A stretch of 64,000 bases of DNA from Psychrobacillus sp044762855 (GCF_044762855.1 NZ_JBIWFB010000001.1:310001-374000), one strand, 5' to 3'. Shown: positions 1 to 9,068, counted from the stretch's first letter. Numbers and translations: made by a program. Notes: generated from the letters alone by a model not told the origin.

Positions 1-1135
1 AGGCCTATACAATGAAATCGATTCAGTAGAAGGTCCGAACGGTGCGAAGATAAATGTTCGAGGCTCTGAGCTGATTAACTTATCTTCTAATAACTATTTA
101 GGGCTTGCAACTAATCCGGCGCTTAAGCAAATTGCAAAAGACGCGGTGGACAAGTATGGTGTGGGAGCAGGAGCAGTTCGTACGATTAACGGAACGCTAG
201 ATCTTCACGATAAACTAGAGCAAAAACTAGCAGAATTTAAAGGAACAGAAGCTGCTATTTCTTATCAATCCGGCTTCAACTGTAATATGGCAGCAATCTC
301 AGCGGTAATGGATAAAAACGATGCAATTTTATCGGACCAATTAAACCACGCTTCCATTATCGACGGTTGCCGACTTTCCAAAGCAAAAATCATTCCATTT
401 AATCACTCCGATATGGAAGATTTACGCGCAAAAGCAAAACAAGCAACAGAATCGGGCCAATACAATAAAGTAATGGTTATCACAGACGGGGTATTCTCAA
501 TGGACGGTGACATTGCGAAACTTCCAGAAATCGTAGAAATCGCAAAGGAATTCGACCTTATTACGTATGTGGATGACGCACACGGTTCAGGTGTTACTGG
601 TAAAGGAAAAGGAACAGTAAAACATTTTGGCCTAGAAAAAGAAATCGACTTCCAAATCGGAACATTATCGAAAGCAATCGGTGTCGTAGGTGGATACGTT
701 GCCGGGAAAAAGAACTTAATCGACTGGCTAAAAGTTCGTTCACGTCCATTCTTATTCTCAACAGCACTACCACCAGGTGACGTAGCTGCTATTACAGCTG
801 CCGTTCAAATGATCATTGACTCAACAGAGCTTCATGATAAACTTTGGGAAAATGGAGACTATTTGAAAGCTGGCTTATCAAAACTAGGTTTTGACATTGG
901 TGCATCCGAAACACCAATCACTCCATGTATCATCGGAGACGAAAAACTAACACAAGAATTCTCCAAACGACTATTCGAAGAAGGCGTCTACGCAAAATCC
1001 ATCGTCTTCCCAACCGTACCAAAAGGCACAGGTCGCGTTCGCAACATGCCAACAGCAGCTCATACGAAAGAAATGCTGGATGATGCACTTGCGATTTATG
1101 AAAAAGTTGGGAAAGAGCTTGGGGTAATTAAATAA
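1..1135 (+). CDS. kbl: Glycine C-acetyltransferase (2-amino-3-ketobutyrate CoA ligase), 5' end missing
   Basis: PLP enzyme that splits 2-amino-3-ketobutyrate with CoA into glycine and acetyl-CoA, the second step of threonine breakdown. The reading frame is open from base 2, so the gene starts outside the window; about 377 residues are visible, and the family is about 390-396 long, so only some 15-20 residues are missing. Near the visible N-terminus is the SSNNYLGL motif of the alpha-oxoamine synthase family, then YVDDAHGSG and the PLP-lysine segment GTLSKAIG. A GTG at 146 is internal and is not the start. The partner dehydrogenase lies downstream at 2579, not adjacent. A stem-loop terminator follows. 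Confidence 0.95.
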   Translation, partial: GLYNEIDSVEGPNGAKINVRGSELINLSSNNYLGLATNPALKQIAKDAVDKYGVGAGAVRTINGTLDLHDKLEQKLAEFKGTEAAISYQSGFNCNMAAISAVMDKNDAILSDQLNHASIIDGCRLSKAKIIPFNHSDMEDLRAKAKQATESGQYNKVMVITDGVFSMDGDIAKLPEIVEIAKEFDLITYVDDAHGSGVTGKGKGTVKHFGLEKEIDFQIGTLSKAIGVVGGYVAGKKNLIDWLKVRSRPFLFSTALPPGDVAAITAAVQMIIDSTELHDKLWENGDYLKAGLSKLGFDIGASETPITPCIIGDEKLTQEFSKRLFEEGVYAKSIVFPTVPKGTGRVRNMPTAAHTKEMLDDALAIYEKVGKELGVIK

Positions 1136-1140
1136 TATTT

Positions 1141-1168
1141 AAGGGCAACTCTTATGGGTTGCTCTTTA
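1141..1168 (+). terminator. Rho-independent terminator after kbl
   Basis: Arms AGGGCAAC (1142-1149) and GTTGCTCT (1158-1165) pair with one G-U and are followed by T-rich sequence. Confidence 0.7.
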
Positions 1169-1251
1169 TAATTTCTCTGTATTTTATTAAGAAGGATAAT
1201 ATTTCGTACTATCGAAAGATTAATAGAGTAAATTGTAGAGGTGGGAAGCGC

Positions 1252-1716
1252 TTGGACAAAGAAAGTATTATCAAAGAAAAAAGGAATTTAGTACATTGGG
1301 TTCTATCTTTAAAGAATATCTCAAATGACTTGTGGCTGGAACCATTTCGAGAAGGATCTTGGGCTATAGCAGATGTAATTTCCCATTTTATTTCATGGGA
1401 CAAATTTATAATTAATAATAGGGTGTCATATTTACTGAGAGATGAATGTTTCCCAAACGTTACTGTAGATGTGGAGTTTATTAATAAAGAGGCATCAAAA
1501 TATGCTAGATCGGGAATATTGAAAGATGATCTTATAAATGAGTTTATCTCTGTACGAGAAGAACTCCTGAGCCTCCTTGATATAATTCCGAAAGAAAAGT
1601 TCTATCAAGCTCTTCTAGGGAGAGGTAATACAACACTAAGTGAGTATTTTGAGGGATTGATAGAACATGATTTGAAACATAGAGAACAAATTGATTTGCA
1701 TATAAGCAATTATTAA
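1252..1716 (+). CDS. DinB-like (DinB/YfiT fold) protein
   Basis: Predicted cytosolic four-helix-bundle protein of 154 residues. The pattern fits metal-binding DinB-like proteins: an ISHFISWD-like segment in the first third with one histidine, and EHDLKHREQI near the C-terminus with two more in the usual H-x3-H spacing. The frame is open from 1159, but that region overlaps the kbl terminator. I place the start at the TTG at 1252 because GAGGTGGG at 1238-1245 is a good ribosome binding site for it. Family members include thiol transferases and DNA-damage-inducible proteins, so the substrate is unknown. It sits between the two genes of threonine breakdown, without an obvious functional link. Confidence 0.7.
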   Translation: MDKESIIKEKRNLVHWVLSLKNISNDLWLEPFREGSWAIADVISHFISWDKFIINNRVSYLLRDECFPNVTVDVEFINKEASKYARSGILKDDLINEFISVREELLSLLDIIPKEKFYQALLGRGNTTLSEYFEGLIEHDLKHREQIDLHISNY

Positions 1717-1746
1717 TTATAGGATTAGTTTCTTATTTAGACGAAA

Positions 1747-1774
1747 AAAGCAGCCAAATATCGGCTGCTTTTCT
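1747..1774. terminator. Bidirectional terminator
   Basis: Perfect inverted repeat AAAGCAGCC (1747-1755) / GGCTGCTTT (1763-1771), with A-run before and T-run after. It serves the DinB-like gene on the plus strand and the membrane protein gene on the minus strand. Confidence 0.8.
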
Positions 1775-2410
1775 TTACGAAAAATCTCTTTCTATATGTT
1801 GAAACGAATAAACAAGATTAAACTTCTGAATACCCTTCGCACTCTCTACACTAGCACCTGCTTCTCTCCGAAATGACTCCAAGTCTCCTTGTTCTTTTGC
1901 AATTATCGCTTCAATCGCATATGGCATCCAACCAGACGGTAAGGTCGCTTTTAATGTTCGCGCTTCATCATAATTCCCTTGCAAAGCTTCAGCGTATGCA
2001 ATGTAATATGTGCGTAGTGGCTCTTTGCTAATTTGTCTAGCAAGTGTATCGAATAAAGAAACATCGTTTTCATATAGGGCCAAATTCGTTTTATACACTT
2101 CTTGCATATATGGTTGTTTGTATTTGCTCAAGATTTCATTAATTACTTGAATAATGATTTCACGATCGCCCGCTTTTATTGCAAGTGCATAAGCAAAAAG
2201 TGATTTCCTTTTATTTTCCTCTAAATAGCGTTCGATCCTTTTGAGATTATTGGATTTATACATAATATACATTTGGGGAACAACTAATAAAAGAATATAC
2301 AAGACAACAATACTCAAATAAATAATCCAGAAGGATAATTCTAAAAAGCTCATCACAACTGTTAATGCCATACCTAGTAAAATAATCAAAACATAACGCA
2401 GAATTTTCAT
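1775..2410 (-). CDS. Unrecognised membrane-anchored protein
   Basis: A 211-residue protein I cannot name. Residues about 5-50 form two adjacent hydrophobic membrane segments. The rest is soluble and helical, with short segments resembling tetratricopeptide-type pairs (for example around YYIAYAEALQGNYDEARTLK and EAIIAKEQGDLESFRREA). This suggests a membrane-anchored TPR-like scaffold facing the cytosol, which is inference. The ATG start has a GAGGTA ribosome binding site. It is a single gene convergent with the DinB-like gene and divergent from tdh. Confidence 0.6.
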   Translation of the reverse strand: MKILRYVLIILLGMALTVVMSFLELSFWIIYLSIVVLYILLLVVPQMYIMYKSNNLKRIERYLEENKRKSLFAYALAIKAGDREIIIQVINEILSKYKQPYMQEVYKTNLALYENDVSLFDTLARQISKEPLRTYYIAYAEALQGNYDEARTLKATLPSGWMPYAIEAIIAKEQGDLESFRREAGASVESAKGIQKFNLVYSFQHIERDFS

Positions 2411-2578
2411 GGTTACCTCGTTTTCCTTTTATTATAGCAAATCCTTATATAAATCTCTTATTGTATTTTCTAAAAGAACAGCATATAATAGAAAAAAATA
2501 AACGCTATTAAAACAAGGTTCTTAAGTTAAAAGTGTTCTTTCCAAAAATACAATTGTTTTCGAGAGGGAGTAGACAGC

Positions 2579-3538
2579 ATGAAGAAAATCATGGTCACCG
2601 GGGCTTTAGGCCAAATTGGTTCAGAATTAATAACGAAACTTCGCGCCGAATATGGTGCTGATAATGTACTGGCAACAGATATAAGAGAAGTGTCTTCGGA
2701 AGTAACGAAAGGCGGTCCTTTCCAAATTCTTGATGTAACGGACGGAGAGAAGATGCATCAAATCGCCAAGAACTTTGGAGCAGATACGATCATGCATATG
2801 GCTGCACTATTATCAGCAACAGCGGAAGCAAAACCGTTATTTGCATGGAATTTGAATATGGGTGGACTTATGAACGCGCTAGAAACTGCTCGTGATTTAA
2901 ATATGCAATTTTTTACACCAAGCTCGATTGGAGCATTTGGACCTTCTACTCCTAAACAAAACACACCTCAAGACACACTTCAACGCCCGACGACTATGTA
3001 CGGCGTAAACAAAGTGTCAGGAGAATTATTATGTGATTACTACTTCCATAAATTTGGATTAGATACTCGTGGTGTACGTTTCCCAGGTTTGATTTCAAAC
3101 GAGACATTACCTGGTGGAGGAACGACTGATTATGCGGTTGATATTTATTACAAAGCGTTAGCAGAAGGGAAGTATACTTCGTATATTGCGGAAGGAACAT
3201 ACATGGATATGATGTATATGCCGGATGCGCTGCAAGCGATTGTGGACTTGATGGAAGCGGATGCTTCGAAGTTAATTCACCGCAATGCCTTTAATGTAAC
3301 GGCAATGAGTTTTGAACCTGCGCAAATTGCTGCATCTATTAAAAAAGTGATTCCAACATTTACAATGGATTACGATGTGGATCCTGTCCGCCAAGCGATA
3401 GCAGATAGTTGGCCGGATGCTATTGATGCTACTGATGCCAAAAATGAGTGGGGCTTTACTTATAAATACGATCTAGATGCAATGACGAAAGATATGCTTG
3501 AAAAGCTAGCAACTAAAAAAACAGCGGACTCCTTATAA
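2579..3538 (+). CDS. tdh: L-threonine 3-dehydrogenase, SDR (epimerase-like) type
   Basis: Oxidises L-threonine to 2-amino-3-ketobutyrate with NAD, feeding Kbl. It is 319 residues with the extended-SDR pattern: NAD motif VTGALGQIG at residues 6-14, and active-site YGVNK (Tyr and Lys) in the middle. The segment PGLISNETLPGGGTTDYAVDIY is characteristic of the SDR-type threonine dehydrogenase family, as distinct from the zinc-dependent Tdh. The ATG start has GAGAGGGAG upstream. It is encoded 1.4 kb downstream of kbl with two unrelated genes between, so the two are probably separate transcripts. An epimerase function is possible by family, but the kbl context favours threonine dehydrogenase. Confidence 0.88.
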   Translation: MKKIMVTGALGQIGSELITKLRAEYGADNVLATDIREVSSEVTKGGPFQILDVTDGEKMHQIAKNFGADTIMHMAALLSATAEAKPLFAWNLNMGGLMNALETARDLNMQFFTPSSIGAFGPSTPKQNTPQDTLQRPTTMYGVNKVSGELLCDYYFHKFGLDTRGVRFPGLISNETLPGGGTTDYAVDIYYKALAEGKYTSYIAEGTYMDMMYMPDALQAIVDLMEADASKLIHRNAFNVTAMSFEPAQIAASIKKVIPTFTMDYDVDPVRQAIADSWPDAIDATDAKNEWGFTYKYDLDAMTKDMLEKLATKKTADSL

Positions 3539-3556
3539 AAGGGTTCGCTGTTTTTA
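3521..3556 (+). terminator. Terminator of tdh
   Basis: The last codons form the left arm (3521-3532) of a stem that pairs with 3541-3551, followed by a T-run. The stop codon lies in the loop. Confidence 0.7.
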
Positions 3557-3561
3557 TTTTA

Positions 3562-4902
3562 TTAGAATAAAATATGTGCTGCTGCTGCGATAATTGGGAA
3601 TGAAATAAGTGTACGCAGTAAGAAAATAACGACTAAATCTTTAAAATTAACCGGAATTTTCGAACCAAGTAACAGCCCACCAACTTCAGACATATAAATA
3701 AGCTGCGTTACAGACATAGTGGCGATAAAGAATAACGTAACCTCTGATTCAATGCCTCCAGTTAGCAGCGTAGGAAGGAACATATCCGCAAATCCTACAA
3801 CCATTGTTTGAGCTGCTTCTGCTGCTTCTGGAATACCAAATAGCATTAATAATGGTTCAAATGGTTTTCCTAAAATAGTGAAAATAGGCGTGAACTCTGC
3901 AAGCATAAGTGCGACCGTACCAAATGCAAGTACAACTGGTGCAACACCGATATATAAGTCAATCACATTTTTAATGCCATCTGAGAAGAATTTCTTGATC
4001 GAGCGGTTGTCATTCGCTTTGACAAGAGCATTTTCTAAACCGTGTGTAAAAGCGTTATAGCCTTCAGGGAAATCTTCCGCTTTTAAGTCAAGTGGCCGAC
4101 CATCTATATGCTCATCTGGCTTACCTTTCAATGGATAAATACGAGGCATGATGAACGCTAACACAAGACCGCAGAGTAAAACTGTAAAATAAAATGGCAA
4201 GAAATAATTGGAAAGACCAACCTCATCAAGCACAACAATACAAAATGTAATGGATACTACGGAAAAAGTAGAACCAATAATAGCCGCTTCTTTTTTCGTA
4301 TAGTATCCTTCTTCATATTGTCTGGCTGTTAGTAAAACTCCGATTGTACCGTCACCAACCCAAGAAGTCAGTGCATCTACTGCAGAGCGTCCAGGTAACT
4401 TGAATAGTGGGCGCATTATTTTTACCGCCATTGTACCGAAAAACTCCAGTAATCCAAAGTTCAATAAAAACGGCAATAACAACCCGGCAAATAAGAAAAT
4501 AGTGAATAGGAAGGATACTAAGCCGTCTGGGCTAAGTAACATTCCACCCGTATTTTCATTCCAAATCGCTTCAGGACCAACTTGGAAGATGATTAATACT
4601 GCAAACACAGCACCAACTACACGAGTAGTCGTCCAAAATAGTGATACTTTAAATAATTGGTTAATAAAGGTGTTTTGTCTTGGTAAAAACAGAAACACAA
4701 TTGATCCAATTGCCGCGATCCAAATCATCACAAGTGCAATCCATTGAACGAATGGAGCGATTGCGGTAGATAATAGATTAGAAAATAGGGCAATAGGAAT
4801 TTTAAAACCTTCCGAAGTAGGAAGGGGGATCATAAATAATATAACTCCCGCAATTGATGGAAGCAGGAATAAAAGCCATGTAGATAGCGAGAACTTTTTC
4901 AA
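3562..4902 (-). CDS. YjiH-type membrane protein with nucleoside-recognition (Gate) domains
   Basis: Polytopic membrane protein of 446 residues with about ten hydrophobic segments. The segments WVGDGTIGVLLTARQYEEGYYTKKEAA and VVGFADMFLPTLL are typical of the YjiH / nucleoside-recognition family, whose transported substrate is not established. The start is a TTG at 4902. I see no in-frame ATG or GTG close upstream before a stop and only weak Shine-Dalgarno complementarity, so the start is uncertain. It is a single gene, convergent with tdh. Confidence 0.75.
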   Translation of the reverse strand: MKKFSLSTWLLFLLPSIAGVILFMIPLPTSEGFKIPIALFSNLLSTAIAPFVQWIALVMIWIAAIGSIVFLFLPRQNTFINQLFKVSLFWTTTRVVGAVFAVLIIFQVGPEAIWNENTGGMLLSPDGLVSFLFTIFLFAGLLLPFLLNFGLLEFFGTMAVKIMRPLFKLPGRSAVDALTSWVGDGTIGVLLTARQYEEGYYTKKEAAIIGSTFSVVSITFCIVVLDEVGLSNYFLPFYFTVLLCGLVLAFIMPRIYPLKGKPDEHIDGRPLDLKAEDFPEGYNAFTHGLENALVKANDNRSIKKFFSDGIKNVIDLYIGVAPVVLAFGTVALMLAEFTPIFTILGKPFEPLLMLFGIPEAAEAAQTMVVGFADMFLPTLLTGGIESEVTLFFIATMSVTQLIYMSEVGGLLLGSKIPVNFKDLVVIFLLRTLISFPIIAAAAHILF

Positions 4903-5009
4903 GTTTATAGACCAACTTTCTATGAATGAATATTTATGCGTGGTTTCAAATCATTTATACATATTAATTCATTTACATAGATAAGTCTATACGATTGAGG
5001 GATGTTCTA

Positions 5010-5696
5010 TTATTCGAAATCTTTGTTGAAATCGTACGTGTAGAAACGCTCGAAATGGAGCCAATTTTCTGCTTCTGGTTCACCATCAGCTAGGCGTTTA
5101 TCCATTTCTTCTAGCATCCATGCAGTTTGCGATATATGTGCGCGCATCGAGCCCATTTTTTCTTCGCGTGATTCTTTAATATCATGAAGCACATCCGGCT
5201 CTCCAAGAACCGATTTAGAATCGTTGGAGAATGCGAGTGCGTAAATAGTAGGGCGAGCCTCTTCTGGCATGCGGCGAATGGCACGAATGACTGCGCGTCC
5301 AGTCGCATCATGGTCAGGGTGAACTGCGTAGTTCGGATAGAAAGTTATGACAAGGGATGGATTCGTATCAGCGATTAGGTTTTCCATCATTTCAATCATC
5401 TTTTCATCATCTTCGAATTCCACCGTTTTGTCACGCAGTCCCATCATTCGAAGATCCGTAACGCCCATTGCTTTAGCTGAAGCGAGTAATTCTTCTTTTC
5501 GAATTTGTGGAAGTGTTTCGCGTGTTGCAAAAGGAGGGTTTCCTAAGTTTCTTCCCATTTCGCCTAAAGTTAGGCACGCATATGTAACCGGAATTCCTTG
5601 TTTTACGTACGTTGCAATCGTACCGGAAACACCGAAAGCTTCGTCATCTGGGTGAGGGAATACAACAAGTACATGTCGTTCCATTGGTAAAGTCAT
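5010..5696 (-). CDS. bshB2: Bacillithiol biosynthesis deacetylase BshB2
   Basis: Zinc-dependent deacetylase that removes the acetyl group from GlcNAc-malate (and can act in bacillithiol-conjugate turnover). It is 228 residues of the LmbE/PIG-L family: HPDDE at residues 15-19 and HPDHDA near residue 130 provide the metal ligands and catalytic Asp. The ATG has a perfect GGAGG eight bases upstream. It follows yojF by 13 bases, the same pair (yojF-yojG) as in B. subtilis, so the two are cotranscribed. Confidence 0.92.
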   Translation of the reverse strand: MTLPMERHVLVVFPHPDDEAFGVSGTIATYVKQGIPVTYACLTLGEMGRNLGNPPFATRETLPQIRKEELLASAKAMGVTDLRMMGLRDKTVEFEDDEKMIEMMENLIADTNPSLVITFYPNYAVHPDHDATGRAVIRAIRRMPEEARPTIYALAFSNDSKSVLGEPDVLHDIKESREEKMGSMRAHISQTAWMLEEMDKRLADGEPEAENWLHFERFYTYDFNKDFE

Positions 5697-5709
5697 TTGT
5701 TCGTCCTCC

Positions 5710-6060
5710 TTAATAAGTGAATGGTGTTTTACTAATTTGTAATGCTACTGCAAGTTTTCCGCTTTGGTCATGTCCTGCCATTAGTAAACGGTCATGTTCA
5801 TCTAATTCGAAATGGGTAATGCCTTGTGCGTATACCCAACCATGCGGTAATTTCAGTCCAACACGATGTGGTGCTTCGCCCGCTACTTTTCCAAGTTCAT
5901 ATCGAAGCATCACATTGCGGATAAAAGCTCCTGCATTGAAAACTTTTTCATCGAAATGGGAAGCATATGCACCATTCGTCGTTTCTAGATGTATGTATAC
6001 ATCTTCATTTGCAAATTTATTCAAAAGTGCTTGTAATTGTTCGACATTAACAAGTTCCAT
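5710..6060 (-). CDS. yojF: YojF family protein (DUF1806)
   Basis: Small 116-residue protein recognised from its pairing with bshB2 and from the conserved pattern LPHGWVYAQGITHFELDEHDRLLMAGHD. The molecular role is not known; constant linkage to the deacetylase suggests a role in bacillithiol metabolism. The ATG start has AGGAGG nearby. It is the first gene of a two-gene operon. Confidence 0.88.
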   Translation of the reverse strand: MELVNVEQLQALLNKFANEDVYIHLETTNGAYASHFDEKVFNAGAFIRNVMLRYELGKVAGEAPHRVGLKLPHGWVYAQGITHFELDEHDRLLMAGHDQSGKLAVALQISKTPFTY

Positions 6061-6133
6061 TTTTGTTGCCTCCTAACATACTGTCTTTTATAAGTATAAT
6101 GAAAATAAGTTTTGGAAGCGAATGATTGAGATG

Positions 6134-6167
6134 AAAAAACTCGTAAAGCCGGCGTGACTTTACGAGT
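6134..6167 (-). terminator. Terminator of pdxK
   Basis: Perfect 10-bp arms ACTCGTAAAG (6139-6148) / CTTTACGAGT (6158-6167). On the minus strand the stem is followed by a T6 run. Confidence 0.85.
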
Positions 6168-6177
6168 AGAAGTTGTT

Positions 6178-7011
6178 TTAGACAGTTGTTGTTGTAATTT
6201 CTGGTGCACCAAACTTACCTTTTGCACCATGTAGTACAGGTCCTACATATTGGTTAAGTTTCCAACCATGTGCGATCGCAGCGGAAACGAATTCTTTTGC
6301 TTCGAGTACGGAATCTGCAACCGTCAATCCGTTTGCTAAGTTAGCAGTAATGGCAGCTGCGAAAGTACAGCCAGCCCCGTGATTATAAGTAGTATCTGTT
6401 TTATCTGTTTCTAGTAGCGTATGCGTTTTACCATCGTAGAAAAGGTCTACTGCTTTTTCATGCGCCAATTGTTTGCCACCTTTGATAACTACGTTTTTCG
6501 CACCAAGTTCATGAATCTTCTCAGCGGCTGCTTTCATATCTTCAATCGTTTTGAGTAGCCCTAAACCTGATAGTTGTCCCGCTTCAAAGAGATTTGGAGT
6601 AACAACTAAAGCGCGTGGAAGTAGATTTGTAATCATTGCATCCACTGTACCTGGATTTAATACTTCATCTTCGCCTTTACAAACCATTACAGGGTCGATT
6701 ACAACACTTTCAACTCCTGACGCTTCAATAATACTTCCAGCTGTTTCGATAATTTCTTCTGTACTCAACATACCTGTTTTAATCGCATCGACATTTGTCG
6801 ACAAAGCAGTTTTTGCTTGTCGTTTAATCTCATCTACTGGTAAAGAGAAGACACCGTGGCTCCAACCGTTATCGGGATCCATTGTAGCAACAACCGTTAG
6901 AACATTCATACCATATGTACCGTGCTCTTGGAATGTTTTCAAATCTGCTTGTATACCAGCTCCGCCTGAAGTGTCAGAACCTGCAATTGTTAGTGTTTTT
7001 TTAATCGACAT
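6178..7011 (-). CDS. pdxK: Pyridoxine/pyridoxal/pyridoxamine kinase, ThiD-like
   Basis: ATP-dependent kinase of B6 vitamers in the ribokinase superfamily, 277 residues. The N-terminal GSDTSGGAGIQADLK substrate loop and the C-terminal NHGAGCTFAAA anion hole are intact. Conserved VCKGEDEVLNPG and TPNLFEAGQLSGL fit the Gram-positive PdxK subgroup (ThiD-like) better than ThiD itself. An HMP kinase activity is also possible in this subgroup. The ATG has AAGGGG upstream. It is a monocistronic unit with its own terminator. PLP made here would serve Kbl and CobD in this window. Confidence 0.87.
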   Translation of the reverse strand: MSIKKTLTIAGSDTSGGAGIQADLKTFQEHGTYGMNVLTVVATMDPDNGWSHGVFSLPVDEIKRQAKTALSTNVDAIKTGMLSTEEIIETAGSIIEASGVESVVIDPVMVCKGEDEVLNPGTVDAMITNLLPRALVVTPNLFEAGQLSGLGLLKTIEDMKAAAEKIHELGAKNVVIKGGKQLAHEKAVDLFYDGKTHTLLETDKTDTTYNHGAGCTFAAAITANLANGLTVADSVLEAKEFVSAAIAHGWKLNQYVGPVLHGAKGKFGAPEITTTTV

Positions 7012-7079
7012 TTTAGCGTTTCCCCTTTTGAAAAATAGTTAATTTTATTTATTATATCAGACAATAGTCGAAACTTACA

Positions 7080-7337
7080 TTATGGAAGTTTGGGTGCAGT
7101 TGATAATTTAATTAGAATGAAAATGAAAACAGCAGTTACGACAAAGGTAATCACGGAACCGAATATAATATCATTGATAAATAATGAAATTGCTAAAAAG
7201 AGAAGAAAGCCAATAAATAGAAGCATGCCCAATGTAAAACAGCCGAGTCCAAAGTTTTTAGCAGAATTGGAAACTTCATTCGTACTAGCAGCTTTTTCAA
7301 TTTTTTTTAGTTTCTCCCGATAATGTAAATCAGCCAT
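7080..7337 (-). CDS. Small membrane protein, unrecognised
   Basis: About 85 residues: a soluble, charged N-terminal 30 residues, then two hydrophobic segments separated by a short FINDIIFG turn. Of two possible ATGs I prefer the inner one (7337), because AAGGGG lies about eight bases before it but only two before the outer one at 7343. Function unknown. It is divergent from the DUF4230 gene. Confidence 0.6.
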   Translation of the reverse strand: MADLHYREKLKKIEKAASTNEVSNSAKNFGLGCFTLGMLLFIGFLLFLAISLFINDIIFGSVITFVVTAVFIFILIKLSTAPKLP

Positions 7338-7441
7338 ACACATTTCCCCTTTTTTTTAGCTTAACAGATATAGAATAGTTGTGAAACGGGTAATTTTTTT
7401 GTACTGTTAACGTAGTAGATTAAGAGGAAAAGAGGGATGAA

Positions 7442-8194
7442 ATGCGAAAAGATGACAAAATTCGAGAAATGGAAAAATTACTAGGAGAATTGAAAGCGCA
7501 AAAAAACGAAACAACTGCCACAATTGCAGAGTATCCTGCAAGAAGAGGATTTAGTTTTCGAAAACTAACACGACCTTTTTTCGGACTAAAAGCAAAAGTC
7601 CTTCTTGTAATTGGAATTATTCTTTTTCTATTAATAGCTGCACTACCATTTGCCGCCTACTGGGTCATTCAAGGTAGTACGTTTACAGAAAGCAAAGGTT
7701 CTTTTGTCGAACGAGTTCAGGCGTTAAATGAACTGTCGACTGCAGAAGCCTATACAAAAGTAATTATCGAAAGACAAGATAATCAATTATTCGGCAAAGA
7801 AATCGGCATAAACTTACCAGGGACCAAAAGACAGCTTCTCGTTGTTGTGCCAGGTACTGTTCGGGCTGGAATAGATTTTTCACAAGTGACCGAATCCGAT
7901 ATAAAAGTAGATGAAGAAAATAAGACAGCGACCCTTAGGTTACCAATGCCAGAATTTCTAGGTGAACCGGAAATTTTCTTCGACCAAGTAGAAGTATTTT
8001 CATATGAAGGATTATTTCGTGAAAAAGCGGATATAAAAGAAGGATATGAGATAGCAGAAACGGCAAAAAAAATGATGATCGAGGAAACAAGGGGACAAGG
8101 TATTTTGCAGTTAGCGGAAGAAAATGCGGCGAAATCAGTGAAAGAAATGTTTCAATTAGTAGATTACGATGTAAAAGTGGAGTTTAAGGAGTGA
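7442..8194 (+). CDS. DUF4230 family membrane-anchored protein
   Basis: A 250-residue protein with a short charged N-terminus, a single membrane segment at about residues 50-75, and an extracytoplasmic domain containing PGTVRAGIDFSQV followed by a TATLRLPMPEF-like strand, the signature of DUF4230. Family function is unknown. GAGGGATG precedes the ATG. It ends six bases before ung and is probably cotranscribed with it. Confidence 0.8.
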   Translation: MRKDDKIREMEKLLGELKAQKNETTATIAEYPARRGFSFRKLTRPFFGLKAKVLLVIGIILFLLIAALPFAAYWVIQGSTFTESKGSFVERVQALNELSTAEAYTKVIIERQDNQLFGKEIGINLPGTKRQLLVVVPGTVRAGIDFSQVTESDIKVDEENKTATLRLPMPEFLGEPEIFFDQVEVFSYEGLFREKADIKEGYEIAETAKKMMIEETRGQGILQLAEENAAKSVKEMFQLVDYDVKVEFKE

Positions 8195-8200
8195 CCTATA

Positions 8201-8854
8201 GTGCCGAACTGGAAAGAAATAATAAACGAAGAACGAGAAAAGCCATACTTTTTGGAGCTACAAGCTTTTTTGGATAAAGAATATGCTGAACAGACGATTT
8301 ATCCTGCAAGACCGGATATAGGTAGTGCTTTTCGTGAAACGCCTTTTGACGAAGTGAAGGTAGTCATTTTAGGGCAAGATCCATATCACGGGGAAGGTCA
8401 AGCCCATGGAATGAGTTTTTCGGTGAAGCCAGGTGTTCGGGTGCCACCAAGTTTACGCAATATGTTGAAGGAGCTTGCCGATGATTTAGGTTGTCCAGTT
8501 CCTTCGAATGGTTATTTATTGAAATGGGCCAAGCAAGGGGTTTTATTGCTGAATACAGTGATGACCGTTCGAGCAGGGCAAGCTAATTCGCATAAAGGAA
8601 TGGGCTGGGAAACGTTTACAGATGAAATGATCAAGCGATTATCTGAAAGAGAAAAGCCGATTATTTTTGTACTGTGGGGAAGACCTGCACAAATGAAGAA
8701 AAAGCTTATTGATACGAAGAAACACGTAATTTTAGAAGCCGTACATCCAAGTCCACTAAGTGCACATCGAGGATTTTGGGGCAGTAAACCATATTCGAAA
8801 ATAAATGCGCAACTTGAAGCTTGGGGAGAGAAGCCAATCGATTTTTGCCTATAG
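8201..8854 (+). CDS. ung: Uracil-DNA glycosylase, family 1
   Basis: Excises uracil from DNA in base-excision repair. It is 217 residues with the catalytic water-activating motif GQDPYHG (Asp60) and the DNA-intercalating HPSPLSAHRG loop near residue 183. LLLNTVMTVRAGQANSH supplies the conserved uracil pocket Asn. GTG start with TTAAGGAG upstream. In B. subtilis ung is followed by ywdI and further ywd genes, as here. Confidence 0.96.
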   Translation: MPNWKEIINEEREKPYFLELQAFLDKEYAEQTIYPARPDIGSAFRETPFDEVKVVILGQDPYHGEGQAHGMSFSVKPGVRVPPSLRNMLKELADDLGCPVPSNGYLLKWAKQGVLLLNTVMTVRAGQANSHKGMGWETFTDEMIKRLSEREKPIIFVLWGRPAQMKKKLIDTKKHVILEAVHPSPLSAHRGFWGSKPYSKINAQLEAWGEKPIDFCL

Positions 8855-8891
8855 CTATGCTATTATATGGAATGGGAAGAGGGTGAGTCCA

Positions 8892-9068
8892 TTGGCTGTA
8901 AACTGTTTTAAATGCCGCCACTTTTTTACTACTTGGGATGCCCGTCATCCACGTGGATGCAGAGCATACGGATTTAAAACGAAAGAGCTCCCATCCGTAT
9001 TAGTAAAGCGTACCTCTGGCATGGACTGCTTGAAATTTGAACGAAAGCAAGAAGAGGGGCAAAGATGA
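8892..9068 (+). CDS. Small cysteine-rich protein between ung and ywdI
   Basis: About 58 residues with four conserved-looking cysteines (CFKC, GC, DC) in NCFKCRHFFTTWD and RGCRAYGFKTK, suggesting a small metal or iron-sulfur site, which is inference. The frame is open well upstream into ung, so the start must be inferred: the TTG at 8892 follows GAGGGTGAG, while the GTG at 8883 follows GGGAAGAGG. I favour 8892, with low certainty. Its stop overlaps the ywdI start (ATGATG), indicating translational coupling. Confidence 0.7.
   Translation: MAVNCFKCRHFFTTWDARHPRGCRAYGFKTKELPSVLVKRTSGMDCLKFERKQEEGQR

Noticed and set aside
1159..1251. Longer N-terminus of the DinB-like protein
   Set aside because: It begins within the kbl terminator and lacks a ribosome binding site; TTG 1252 has one.
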